The position numbers were made by a program, and so were the translations under genes. From Marinobacter lutaoensis (GTDB taxonomy: Bacteria; Pseudomonadota; Gammaproteobacteria; Pseudomonadales; Oleiphilaceae), in NCBI RefSeq assembly GCF_001981305.1, contig NZ_MSCW01000005.1, positions 248,001-312,000 of the forward strand: DNA of 64,000 nucleotides, in the 5' to 3' direction. Below, in pieces: positions 51,669 through 60,319 of this stretch (position 1 is its first letter; each line of letters opens with the position of its first letter). Under the pieces are notes generated by a model. The model made no database searches and had not been told where the DNA came from. It saw nothing but the letters and a program-made list of their open reading frames with translations.

Positions 51669-52670
51669 ATGGAAATGTTTGACTTGGCCCTGATCTGGGC
51701 GTTCATTATCGGCTTCGGCATCATCATGTACGTGCTGATGGATGGCTTCGACCTTGGTGTTGGCATCCTGTTTCCATTCGCGCCGAACGAGGAAGCCCGG
51801 GACACCATGATGAACTCGGTGGCGCCGGTCTGGGACGGCAATGAAACCTGGCTGGTGCTGGGGGGCGCGGGGCTGCTGGCGGCGTTCCCTCTGGTGTACA
51901 CCATTTTCCTGCCGGCACTGTACATCGGTGTGTTTCTGCTGCTGGCGGGCCTGATCTTCCGGGGCGTGGCGTTCGAATTCCGGTTTAAGGCCCGTACTTC
52001 CCGCTATCTCTGGAACTGGGCCTTCGCCGGGGGCTCCACGGTGGCCTCCTTCGCCCAGGGCGCGGTGGTCGGCGCCTACATTCAGGGTTTCGAGACCGCC
52101 AACGGCGTTTACGTCGGCGGCGCGCTGGACTGGCTGACACCGTTCACCGTGCTCACCGGGCTGGGCATGCTGGCGGGCTACGCCCTGCTGGGGTCCACCT
52201 GGCTGATCATGAAGACCGAGGGGCATCTGCAGGCGTGGGCCTATCGCATTACCTTGCCCCTGCTGGCCGCGGTACTGGTGATCTTCGGCATCATCAGCGT
52301 GTGGACGCCGTTCGTGGATGACATGGTTCGCGAGCGCTGGTTCTCCAATCTGAGCATCATCTGGGTACTGCCGGTGCTGACACTGATCTGTGCTTTCCAG
52401 ATCTACCGCGCGGTTCGCAACCGCTTCGAGGGCATGCCATTCGTGGCCACCATGGGACTGTTCATCACCACCTACCTCGGCCTGGTGGTCAGCCGCTGGC
52501 CCTACGTGGTCCCGCCGGATTACACCCTCTGGGAAGCGGCGGCGGCGCCGGAGTCCCATCTGTTCCTGTTGCTCGGCCTGCTGTTCGTGATTCCCATTGT
52601 CCTGACGTACACCGCCTGGACCTACTGGGTATTCCGCGGCAAGGTCCGCGCTGGCGAGGGCTACCACTAA
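51669..52670 (+). CDS. cydB: Cytochrome bd-type ubiquinol oxidase subunit II
   Basis: The 333-residue membrane protein starts two bases after the cydA stop. MDGFDLGVGILFPFAPNEEARDTMMNSVAPVWDGNETWLVLGGAGLLAAFP near residues 24-75 is the CydB signature, and RGVAFEFRFKA follows. It pairs with subunit I; the length matches CioB. Confidence 0.93.
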   Translation: MEMFDLALIWAFIIGFGIIMYVLMDGFDLGVGILFPFAPNEEARDTMMNSVAPVWDGNETWLVLGGAGLLAAFPLVYTIFLPALYIGVFLLLAGLIFRGVAFEFRFKARTSRYLWNWAFAGGSTVASFAQGAVVGAYIQGFETANGVYVGGALDWLTPFTVLTGLGMLAGYALLGSTWLIMKTEGHLQAWAYRITLPLLAAVLVIFGIISVWTPFVDDMVRERWFSNLSIIWVLPVLTLICAFQIYRAVRNRFEGMPFVATMGLFITTYLGLVVSRWPYVVPPDYTLWEAAAAPESHLFLLLGLLFVIPIVLTYTAWTYWVFRGKVRAGEGYH

Positions 52671-54356
52671 GTGCCGGCTCCGGAACAGCGTGAGGTTCGT
52701 CGCTGGCTCTCGGAGCTCGCTGCCGAAGGCCGCCCCTGGATTCAGGGTACCGTGCTCGCCGGGACCCTGGCCGGGGTGGCCACCATTGTTCAGATGGTTC
52801 TTTTGGCCTGGGTCGTCCACCAGAGCGTGGTCGACCGGGTTCCCGCCAATGAATTGACCACGCCCCTGCTGGGATTGCTTCTCACACTCGTCCTGCGGGC
52901 ACTGTTCCAGGGGTTGCAAAGCCATCTCGCGGCCCGTTGCAGTGAGCAGGTACGGCGCACGGCTCGGGCTCGGATTCACCGGCATTGGCGCAGCGCCGGG
53001 CCGATTGCCCTCGGCCAGCAGTCCGCAGGCGCCCTGGCCCGGGAGTGGATTGACCACATTGAAGCGCTTCACGGCTATTTCGCGCGCTTCCTGCCCCAGA
53101 TGCGACTGGCCGCGATCATTCCGCTGATGATTCTGGCGCTGGTATTCTGGCTGGACTGGCTGGCCGGCGTGTTCCTACTGCTGTCGGCTCCGTTGATTCC
53201 GCTGTTCATGGCGCTGGTGGGCATGGGTGCGGAAAAACTGAACCAGCAGCATTTTGAAACCGTCAGCCGCCTCTCAGGGCAGTTCCTGGACAAGGTGCGG
53301 GGGCTGACGACCCTGCAACTGTTTGGCCAGACCGAGGCCGCGGCCAGACAAATCGCCGCCCGCTCCGACCGTTACCGGAGCCTGACCATGAAAACCCTGC
53401 GGGTGGCGTTCCTATCCTCGGCGGTTCTGGAGTTCTTTGCTTCCGTGGCGATCGCCGTGATCGCCATTTATATTGGCTTTGGACTGCTGGGCTACATCAC
53501 CTACGGTCCTGCGCCGGAGCTCACCCTGTTCAGCGGTCTGCTGATCCTGTTGCTGGCGCCGGAATTCTTCCAGCCGCTGCGAACGCTGTCCCAGCATTAC
53601 CATGACCGGGCCGCGGCCCTGGGGGCTGGCGGTGAGATTCTGGCGCGGCTGTCGGCCCTGCCCCGGTCGTCCGCGCTACCGGCGCCCACCCCGGCAGGCC
53701 CCCCCGGCGACCCGCAGCGCATTGAATGCCAGGCCGTCGCCTTTACCCATCCAGGTGCGCCGGAGCCCCTGTTTTCCGGCCTGTCGCTGAGCATCCGTCG
53801 GGGCGAGACCCTTGCTCTCACCGGCCCTTCTGGCGGTGGTAAATCCACGCTGCTCAACCTGCTGGCAGGATTCCTGGTGCCGGACGCCGGGCAGGTTTGG
53901 GTGTTCGGCCAACCCGCCGGTCAGTCCCCCTTCGGCTGGCTGGGGCAACGGGGGTTTCTGGTACATGGCAGCTGGGCCGACAACCTTCGCCTGACCGCAC
54001 CGGAGGCCACCGACGTCGCCATCGAAACGGCGCTGCGACGGGTTGGGCTCGGTGACCTGCTGGACAGCCGCGAGGCGGGCATTCACAGCCCCGTTGCCGA
54101 AGACGGTCGCGGCCTCTCCGGTGGTCAGGCCCGGCGCCTGAGTCTGGCCCGGATCTTCGTCGCCGACTACGACTTGATCCTGCTGGACGAGCCGACCGCC
54201 GGCCTGGACGCGGACAGCGAGATCTTCGTTCTGGAAAGTCTGCACAAGCTCTCCGAAGCCGGCAAAACACTGGTGTTCTCCACCCACCACCCGGCGCTGC
54301 TCAGGCTGGCGGACCGGGTGCTGACCGTGCAGCATGGGGAGGTCCGCGATGCGTGA
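52671..54356 (+). CDS. cydD: Cysteine/glutathione ABC exporter subunit CydD
   Basis: The GTG start abuts the cydB stop. The 561-residue half-transporter has six helices (1 to about 310) and a C-terminal ATPase: Walker A GPSGGGKSTLLN near residue 383, signature LSGGQARRLSLARIF near 483 and LILLDEPTAGLD near 503. LDKVRGLTTLQLFGQTEAA near residue 205 is typical of CydD. CydDC exports cysteine or glutathione and is needed for assembly of bd oxidase, which explains the operon. It overlaps cydC by 8 bases. Confidence 0.9.
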   Translation: MPAPEQREVRRWLSELAAEGRPWIQGTVLAGTLAGVATIVQMVLLAWVVHQSVVDRVPANELTTPLLGLLLTLVLRALFQGLQSHLAARCSEQVRRTARARIHRHWRSAGPIALGQQSAGALAREWIDHIEALHGYFARFLPQMRLAAIIPLMILALVFWLDWLAGVFLLLSAPLIPLFMALVGMGAEKLNQQHFETVSRLSGQFLDKVRGLTTLQLFGQTEAAARQIAARSDRYRSLTMKTLRVAFLSSAVLEFFASVAIAVIAIYIGFGLLGYITYGPAPELTLFSGLLILLLAPEFFQPLRTLSQHYHDRAAALGAGGEILARLSALPRSSALPAPTPAGPPGDPQRIECQAVAFTHPGAPEPLFSGLSLSIRRGETLALTGPSGGGKSTLLNLLAGFLVPDAGQVWVFGQPAGQSPFGWLGQRGFLVHGSWADNLRLTAPEATDVAIETALRRVGLGDLLDSREAGIHSPVAEDGRGLSGGQARRLSLARIFVADYDLILLDEPTAGLDADSEIFVLESLHKLSEAGKTLVFSTHHPALLRLADRVLTVQHGEVRDA

Positions 54357-55959
54357 GTTGCTGCCCTGGCTGGCCTTGATCTTTCAGCGGCCCAGGCGTT
54401 TGCTGGCCGGTGCTGGCCTGATCCTGCTGACCCTGCTTTCCGGTATCGCCCTGCTGGCGGTGTCCGGCTGGTTCATCACGGAGACGGCTTTGGTCGGGCT
54501 GCTGCTTGCGGCGGGCGTTCAGGCCTCGGTCAATCTCTATGTTCCTGGCGGGGCCATCCGGTTCTTCGCGGTGTCGCGCACCGTGGCCCGCTACCTTGAG
54601 CGGGTGTACAACCACGACACAGTTCTGCGACTGCTCACGGATATCCGGGTCGCTCTGTTCCGGCGCCTCGCCCGGACCGGCCCGACCGCCCGCTACCGCA
54701 TGTCCAGCGCACAGTGGCTGTCGCGCCTGACCACTGATGTCGATGCCCTAGATACTCTGTACCTGCGACTGATTGCACCGGCCGCCCTGGCGTTGGTGGT
54801 TTCGCTGCTGGTGGCATTGCTGGCCTGGATTCTGATCGATGGCCGCGCCGCCCTGCTGGTGGCGGTGTGCTGCCTGGCCGCCTTCGTTCTGGCGACCGTT
54901 GGCGTGCACCGGCGCTGCCACGCCATGGCGGCGACCCAGAGCGAACAACTGGAGCAGCTAAGAACCGGTGTCATCGAACACCTGGACGGATTTTCCGAGC
55001 TGACGGCCTCCGGCCAGCTCCATCCCCAGGCAACGGCCTTGCTGGAAGAGGCGGGCCGCATCAATCAGCATCAGGCGCGGGTGGAATCCCGGGTGGGCTG
55101 GCATCAGGCCGGCACCCAGCTGCTGATCAACCTGTCTGCGGTGCTTGTGCTCTGGCTGGGGATTGAGGTTATGGCGGCGGGCCGGATCTCCGGACCGGTA
55201 CTGGTGCTGATGCCCATCGCCATTCTTGGCCTGGTGGAGGTGTACGCCATGTTGCCGGACGCATTTGGCAAGCTCGGCGGTACCCAGGCATCCGCTTCCC
55301 GGCTGACCCAGGATACCCGACCCGCTGCCCCGGAAGACACCCCCGAAGCGGTCTCGCCACCCCAAGGCCATGCCTTGGTGGCCCGGGACCTATCGGTCCG
55401 GCATCCGGGCGCGACACCCGTCATCACCCATTTGGATCTTGATCTGGAAAACGGTGAGCGGCTGGGAATCGTGGGGCCCTCCGGCTGCGGGAAGTCCACC
55501 CTGGCGGATACCTTAGCGGGGTTGCTCGCCCCTGCCCGGGGCACTTTGGCCGCACATCCCTGCGCCTATCTGACCCAACGCACGGTGCTGTTCGACGACA
55601 CCCTCAGGGCCAACCTGCGGCTTGGCAGTCCCGGCGCCACCGACGAACAACTTTGGCAGGTTCTGGAGCTGGTGGGCCTGGGTGACCGTTTTTCCCGCGA
55701 GCCCGAGCAATTGGATACCTGGCTTGGCAACACCGGTAGCCGCCTGTCCGGCGGCGAGGCACGACGCGTGGCCCTGGCACGGGTGTTGTTATGTCCCGCG
55801 CCGCTGGTCATTCTGGACGAGCCCTTCACGGGTGTCGATTCGGACACCCGGGAACGCATCGTCAAACGCCTGGACCGTTGGCTGGAAGGGCGCGCGGTCA
55901 TCGCCCTTGCCCACGGCCCGGATGCCCTGCCGGGCACCGATCGGGTCATTCACCTGTAA
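54349..55959 (+). CDS. cydC: Cysteine/glutathione ABC exporter subunit CydC
   Basis: The ATG at 54349 has GGGGAGG upstream. The 536-residue half-transporter has the exporter membrane domain (TLLSGIALLAVSGWFITETAL near residue 25; VARYLERVYNHDTVLRLLTDIR near 85) and an ATPase with GPSGCGKSTLADTL near residue 378, LSGGEARRVALARVL near 467 and LVILDEPFTGVD. It forms the heterodimer with CydD and closes the operon five bases before the convergent reductase gene. Confidence 0.9.
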   Translation: MRELLPWLALIFQRPRRLLAGAGLILLTLLSGIALLAVSGWFITETALVGLLLAAGVQASVNLYVPGGAIRFFAVSRTVARYLERVYNHDTVLRLLTDIRVALFRRLARTGPTARYRMSSAQWLSRLTTDVDALDTLYLRLIAPAALALVVSLLVALLAWILIDGRAALLVAVCCLAAFVLATVGVHRRCHAMAATQSEQLEQLRTGVIEHLDGFSELTASGQLHPQATALLEEAGRINQHQARVESRVGWHQAGTQLLINLSAVLVLWLGIEVMAAGRISGPVLVLMPIAILGLVEVYAMLPDAFGKLGGTQASASRLTQDTRPAAPEDTPEAVSPPQGHALVARDLSVRHPGATPVITHLDLDLENGERLGIVGPSGCGKSTLADTLAGLLAPARGTLAAHPCAYLTQRTVLFDDTLRANLRLGSPGATDEQLWQVLELVGLGDRFSREPEQLDTWLGNTGSRLSGGEARRVALARVLLCPAPLVILDEPFTGVDSDTRERIVKRLDRWLEGRAVIALAHGPDALPGTDRVIHL

Positions 55960-55964
55960 CCGGG

Positions 55965-57206
55965 TTAACGGGTTTCCAGCACCTCGAAGCTCAGTCCGGC
56001 TCTGGAGCGCAACCGCTCCAGCAGAGCGCCGTCGAGCAGTGAGGCCGGGGTCCAGAACCCTCCAGCCTGATCCGCCGGGATGTCGAAGGCCAGGGTCATG
56101 GCCGCCTCCCCGAGCATCCTGGCGGTGGACCCGTATCCCGGGTCCCGGTCGCCGGTCACCTTGGTGATCAGGGTGCGGCCATCTTCGGTGCGGCCAACAA
56201 AACGCAGGTCGTAGAAGCCGGCCTCCTGCGCCTCCGGACTCGGCCCCTCGCCGGGTTGGGGCACCCATTTTTCCAGCAGCCAGCGGCTGGGTCTGAGCGC
56301 CGAGGCCGCGAAGAACGCCGCCAGTGCCGCCGTCACGCCGTAGGCCCGTGCCCGACCCGCCAGGCCCCGGCCGGTCATCATGGCCTCGTCGTAGGTAAAT
56401 TCCCTGCCGTAACGGGCCTGCATCAACGCGTTGGAGCGATGCACCACCCGGGTGTTGATCGCACCCATCACAAACGGGGCGAGCCAGGCGTCAAAAGTCG
56501 GGTCGTACTGTGGCGACTTGAGACTGGGCTGGCGCGCTTCGGAACGGTGCTCCGGCGGGCAGATGGAAAAGGGATTGGCCAGTTCCTTGCGCAAGGCCGA
56601 ATCTGAGGCGGCTTCCCTGGCGATGTTGATCATTGAGGCAACGGTGCCACCGGACAGCCCGCCCTTGGCCACCTTCACCCGCATCCGCACGTCTTGGCAG
56701 GGGCGGCCAAAGGTCTGTTCCGCCTGCTGCTGTAGAAACCAGACCCCAAGGTCCGACGGAATTGAGTCAAAACCGCAGCAATGCACGATCCGGGCGCCGG
56801 ATGCCTGTGCCTGGGCCTCGTAGCGCTGAATCATCCGGCGGATCCACTGTACTTCCCCCGTGAGGTCACAGTAGTCGGTGCCGGTGTCGACGCAGGCGCG
56901 GACCAGCGGCTCGCCGTACAGGGCGTAGGGGCCAACCGTCGATACCACGACCCGGGCCTGTTGGCATAGGGCCGCCAGTGACTGATCATCCGAAGCGTCG
57001 GCGATCACCACCGGCAGGTCCTGGGCCGCCGGGCCAAGGTCTCCCTTGAGCCCGGTCAGGCGAGCCTCCGAGCGGCCGGCAATCGCCCAGGATACCTCCC
57101 GGTTCAGGCCGTAAGTATCCAGCAGGTAGCGGGTCAGGATCCTGCCCACAAAACTGGTGGCGCCGAAAACCACTAGATCGTACGCGGCGTTGGTTTGCTG
57201 AGTCAT
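55965..57206 (-). CDS. Saccharopine dehydrogenase-like / trans-acting enoyl reductase family protein
   Basis: The ATG at 57206 (MTQQTNAAYD) is preferred over ATG 57239 because only it has a purine-rich GAGA upstream. The 413-residue protein has the Rossmann motif VVFGATSFVGRILTRYLL at residues 11-28, VVSTVGPYALYGEPLVRACVDTGTDYCDLTGEVQW near 90 and HCCGFDSIPSDLGVWFLQ near 142. This matches the saccharopine-dehydrogenase-like reductases that include mycobacterial trans-acting enoyl reductases. A hydrophobic patch near residue 300 suggests membrane contact. The substrate, probably an acyl or lipid compound, is unknown. Confidence 0.83.
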   Translation of the reverse strand: MTQQTNAAYDLVVFGATSFVGRILTRYLLDTYGLNREVSWAIAGRSEARLTGLKGDLGPAAQDLPVVIADASDDQSLAALCQQARVVVSTVGPYALYGEPLVRACVDTGTDYCDLTGEVQWIRRMIQRYEAQAQASGARIVHCCGFDSIPSDLGVWFLQQQAEQTFGRPCQDVRMRVKVAKGGLSGGTVASMINIAREAASDSALRKELANPFSICPPEHRSEARQPSLKSPQYDPTFDAWLAPFVMGAINTRVVHRSNALMQARYGREFTYDEAMMTGRGLAGRARAYGVTAALAAFFAASALRPSRWLLEKWVPQPGEGPSPEAQEAGFYDLRFVGRTEDGRTLITKVTGDRDPGYGSTARMLGEAAMTLAFDIPADQAGGFWTPASLLDGALLERLRSRAGLSFEVLETR

Positions 57207-57372
57207 GGCAACGTCTCTTTGTCGATTGTCTGTCGCCATGGTACCAACTTTGGGTACCGGAGCGAGTTCCCCGGGATCCCTCTGGTTGCCGTCCGCCGGG
57301 CCAATCGTTTGCTGGTGACACTGGGGCACACTGGTTACCCTGTCGAGGACGACAAAAGCCGGAGGTCCCCCT

Positions 57373-57702
57373 TTGCAGACGCTGCTATTCATTTTCACGC
57401 TGCTGCTGGCCCTGGTCAGCGCCTATCTCTGGTGGCAGGTGCGTATGCAGCGCCGGACCATCGAGAACATGCTGACGGAGGAATCGCTGGACAATCTGGA
57501 AGAAGCCCCGGAGATGATCCTGACCCTGAGAATCCGGGACCCCCTGGTGCTGGCCAAGCGGGAATCCCGGTCGGCCCGGATTCTGGCGGACCGGCTGCCG
57601 GTCATGGTCACTAAAATGGTGTATCAGGAAGTGATGAGGGAACTTGAGCAGGAGCTACAGTCCCGGGACATCGACGTCGACATGCGCATTGAATACCGGT
57701 AA
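57373..57702 (+). CDS. Hypothetical membrane-anchored protein
   Basis: The TTG start has GGAGGT six bases upstream. The 109-residue protein has one N-terminal transmembrane helix (LLFIFTLLLALVSAYLWW, residues 4-21) and a cytoplasmic helical tail. LRIRDPLVLAKRESRSARILADRLPVMVTKMVYQEVMRELEQEL resembles a conserved but uncharacterised gammaproteobacterial family. It is 15 bases upstream of another unknown gene, forming a two-gene unit. Confidence 0.65.
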   Translation: MQTLLFIFTLLLALVSAYLWWQVRMQRRTIENMLTEESLDNLEEAPEMILTLRIRDPLVLAKRESRSARILADRLPVMVTKMVYQEVMRELEQELQSRDIDVDMRIEYR

Positions 57703-57717
57703 CTGAGGATGACGGCC

Positions 57718-58173
57718 ATGCTGACCGACCTGGCAAGCTGGCTGCTGGTCGCCGCCGGCGCCACGCTGAGTACCTTATCCCTGCGACAACTGGAAAGCTC
57801 GTGGCGAGACCTGAGGCGGCTTCGAGCCCATCGCCGGGCAGCCCGATCGGCGATACAAAAGAGCCGGATGGACCTGCTGGAAGTGCGGAACCGGGCCAAG
57901 CTTCTGGAAGACACCGTTGCCAGTGGCACCCAGGCCGTGGAAAAGGTGCACCAAGCGATTTCCAGCACCACATTCGGTCTGATCGACCTGTTTTCCCGGG
58001 ACGACGCCACACGAGCGAGCGCCCGCCGGGCCCGTCGCAACCACGACCGCAAGCGGCGGGATCTCTACCAGGCAGTCCGGACCACCAATCGAGCCCTCCA
58101 CGTGCTGGCGGAAACACTGATTCTGGATCGCGCGGAGAAACGGGTGATCGAGAAAAGAAAAAAGGCACCCTAG
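57718..58173 (+). CDS. Hypothetical membrane-associated helical protein
   Basis: ATG 57718 is chosen because GAGGA lies about 8 bases before it; ATG 57709 would have no spacing. The 151-residue basic protein has an N-terminal hydrophobic segment (LASWLLVAAGATLSTLS) and then long charged helices likely to form a coiled coil (SRMDLLEVRNRAKLLEDTVASGTQAVEKVHQAIS). It is very rich in Arg near residues 100-120. Function is unknown. Its TAG stop lies inside the terminator hairpin shared with etfA. Confidence 0.65.
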   Translation: MLTDLASWLLVAAGATLSTLSLRQLESSWRDLRRLRAHRRAARSAIQKSRMDLLEVRNRAKLLEDTVASGTQAVEKVHQAISSTTFGLIDLFSRDDATRASARRARRNHDRKRRDLYQAVRTTNRALHVLAETLILDRAEKRVIEKRKKAP

Positions 58174-58184
58174 GGTGCCTTTTT
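58161..58184. terminator. Bidirectional intrinsic terminator between unknown gene and etfA
   Basis: GGCACCC (58164-58170) pairs with GGGTGCC (58173-58179), flanked by an A-run on the left and TTTTT on the right. It serves the rightward gene, whose stop codon is in the loop, and the leftward etfBA operon, whose stop is 17 bases away. Confidence 0.85.
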
Positions 58185-58200
58185 CAGAAAAGTCAAAAGG

Positions 58201-59142
58201 TTAAAGAACCTTTTTCAACTCTTCCTCGAACTGCGGAACCGCTTCGAACAGGTCCGCAACCAAGCCGTAATCCGCCACCTGGAAGATCGGGGCTTCTTCG
58301 TCCTTGTTGATGGCCACGATCACCTTGGAGTCGGACATACCGGCCAGGTGCTGAATGGCGCCGGAAATGCCCACGGCGATGTACAGCTGCGGAGCCACGA
58401 TCTTACCAGTCTGGCCCACCTGCATGTCGTTGGGAACAAAGCCGGCGTCAACCGCTGCGCGGGATGCGCCAACAGCGGCACCGAGCAGGTCGGCAACGCG
58501 CTCCAGCATCTTGAAGTTTTCGCCGTTCTGCATACCACGACCACCGGAAATCACCACGCTGGCAGACGCCAGGTCCGGACGGTCGGATTCAGCCTTCTGT
58601 TCGCCTACGAAGGAAGACAGGCCCGCATCCTTGACGATGTCCAGGGCTTCAACCGCAGCGGAGCCCCCTTCGGCGGCCACCGGATCGAACGCGGTCGGAC
58701 GAACGGTGATCACTTTGATGCTGTCGCTGGACTTGACGGTGGCGATGGCGTTACCGGCATAGATCGGACGAACGAAGGTGTCCTCGGATTCGACGCGGAT
58801 GATGTCGGAAACCTGGGCAACATCCAGCATCGCGGCCACGCGCGGCATGAAATCCTTGCCGGTGGTGCCGGCGGCAGCGAGGATGTGGCTGTAGTTCTTG
58901 CCCACTTCGGCGACCAGCTCGGCCAGGTTCTCAGCGAGGAAGTGACCGTACACGGCGTTGTCGGCAACCAGAACCTTGTTCACGCCCTCGGCTTTGGCCG
59001 CGCTCTCGGCAACAGCGCCACAGTTCTCACCGGCGACCAGAACGTCGATGTCGCCGCCGATGGCCTTGGCCGCCGCTACCACATTCAGGGTCGCCTGTTT
59101 CAGGCTGCTGTTATCGTGTTCAGCAATTACCAGAATGCTCAT
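58201..59142 (-). CDS. etfA: Electron transfer flavoprotein subunit alpha
   Basis: The 313-residue ETF subunit holds FAD and passes electrons from acyl-CoA and other dehydrogenases to ETF-QO. The C-terminal FAD domain shows [40 protein letters not shown] near residue 198 and [28 protein letters not shown] near 242, the ETF alpha signature. It starts immediately after the etfB stop (TAAATG). Confidence 0.95.
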   Translation of the reverse strand: MSILVIAEHDNSSLKQATLNVVAAAKAIGGDIDVLVAGENCGAVAESAAKAEGVNKVLVADNAVYGHFLAENLAELVAEVGKNYSHILAAAGTTGKDFMPRVAAMLDVAQVSDIIRVESEDTFVRPIYAGNAIATVKSSDSIKVITVRPTAFDPVAAEGGSAAVEALDIVKDAGLSSFVGEQKAESDRPDLASASVVISGGRGMQNGENFKMLERVADLLGAAVGASRAAVDAGFVPNDMQVGQTGKIVAPQLYIAVGISGAIQHLAGMSDSKVIVAINKDEEAPIFQVADYGLVADLFEAVPQFEEELKKVL

Positions 59143-59892
59143 TTAGATCACCTTCGCTTCGTTCTTCAGTTTGTCTACCAGCTCAGCTACGTCCGCCACC
59201 TTGACACCCGCCTGACGCGGCGCCGGTGCTTCAACTTTCAGGGTGGTCAGGCGCGGAGCAATGTCGACACCCAGGTCGGCCGGGCTCAGGGTATCCAGCG
59301 GCTTTTTCTTGGCCTTCATGATGTTCGGCAGGGACGCGTAGCGAGGTTCATTCAGGCGCAGGTCGGTGGTCACCACGGCCGGCAGGTTCAGGGCTACGGT
59401 CACGAGACCGCCGTCCACTTCACGGGTAACCTGAACGTTGTCGCCATCTACCACGACCTCGGAGGCGAAGGTGCCCTGACCCATGCCGGTCAAGGCCGCC
59501 AGCATCTGACCAGTCTGGTTGTTGTCGGAGTCGATGGCCTGCTTGCCGAGAATCACCAGTTTCGGCTCTTCCTTCTCGACCACCGCCTTCAGAAGCTTGG
59601 CCGCTTCGAGAGACTGCACCTCTTCATCGGTCTCGATCAGGATACCGCGGTCCGCGCCCAGTGCCAGCGCGGTACGGATCTGCTCCTGTGCCGCCTTGGG
59701 ACCGATGGAAACCACCACGATTTCACTGGCAACGCCCTTCTCTTTCAGGCGAACCGCTTCTTCAACAGCGATTTCGCAGAAGGGGTTCATTGCCATCTTG
59801 ACGTTGGCAAGGTCAACGCCGGTGTTGTCCGGCTTGACACGCACCTTTACGTTGTAGTCGATAACTCGTTTAACAGCGACCAGAACCTTCAT
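59143..59892 (-). CDS. etfB: Electron transfer flavoprotein subunit beta
   Basis: The 249-residue AMP-binding subunit begins [20 protein letters not shown]. It contains [18 protein letters not shown] near residue 36 and the ETF beta signature [45 protein letters not shown] near residue 155, including the recognition loop for dehydrogenases. It is the first gene of etfBA and divergent from the ETF-QO gene, with a shared control region. Confidence 0.95.
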   Translation of the reverse strand: MKVLVAVKRVIDYNVKVRVKPDNTGVDLANVKMAMNPFCEIAVEEAVRLKEKGVASEIVVVSIGPKAAQEQIRTALALGADRGILIETDEEVQSLEAAKLLKAVVEKEEPKLVILGKQAIDSDNNQTGQMLAALTGMGQGTFASEVVVDGDNVQVTREVDGGLVTVALNLPAVVTTDLRLNEPRYASLPNIMKAKKKPLDTLSPADLGVDIAPRLTTLKVEAPAPRQAGVKVADVAELVDKLKNEAKVI

Positions 59893-60114
59893 AGATTCCT
59901 CGTTCTTCTACGATGGGTTGAATGACTCGCAATCCTCGCGGAGAGCCCGCCACCTACTCTATTCAAGTGCGCACTAATACTGACGGCAAAGGTCAGTAGG
60001 GTCAATAGCCCCAACCGACGCGCCAGGACTGCTGTCACGGCCAGTTCGCCGGTGTTGACCCGGCCACGCAGTGAGACGATACTAAAAATCGACTCAAAAC
60101 ACACGATATTTCGG

Positions 60115-60126
60115 TGTACGCGTACA
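60115..60126. promoter_or_regulatory. 12-bp palindrome in the etf control region
   Basis: TGTACGCGTACA is a perfect palindrome 23 bases from the larger one. A short palindrome can occur by chance; it is recorded as a possible second operator. Confidence 0.3.
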
Positions 60127-60149
60127 ATGCCAAAGCTTCCGCCAGATTT

Positions 60150-60167
60150 CAAACAAACGTTTGTTTG
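60150..60167. promoter_or_regulatory. 18-bp palindrome, PsrA-type operator
   Basis: CAAACAAACGTTTGTTTG is a perfect 18-bp palindrome made of AAAC/GTTT blocks. Pseudomonas PsrA, a TetR-family regulator released by long-chain fatty acids, binds G/C-AAAC-N2-4-GTTTG/C and controls etfBA and ETF-QO there. The position between the same genes supports a PsrA-like site. Confidence 0.65.
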
Positions 60168-60319
60168 ACTCCCCGAATACGGTATGCTTTTGCTCATATA
60201 AGCCGCGCGAGTCGGCTACAGGTTGTCGTCTGCAAGCCCAATTAACGGTATGATGGCGGCCCAGAATTGGCCTGCGGGCACATAACTATTTCCAACAGAA
60301 GCTGTTTGAGGAGACCAAC

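Larger units (their letters stand above)
59893..60319. other. Intergenic control region between etfB and ETF-QO
   Basis: This is the only gene-free stretch over 300 bases. It holds two palindromes (60115-60126 and 60150-60167) and a GAGGAG site before the GTG at 60320. The part next to etfB (59900-60080) shows no credible gene or repeat. Promoters for both directions must lie here, but I cannot place -35/-10 boxes with confidence. Confidence 0.7.

Noticed and set aside
51633-53072. A 479-codon open frame antisense to cydB/cydD
   Set aside because: Hydrophilic shadow of membrane genes; crosses a gene boundary and lacks motifs.
57207-57398. A 64-residue extension of the saccharopine-dehydrogenase-like protein
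   Set aside because: The extension has no conserved sequence and overlaps the start of the opposite-strand gene at 57373; the Rossmann motif fits a start at 57206.
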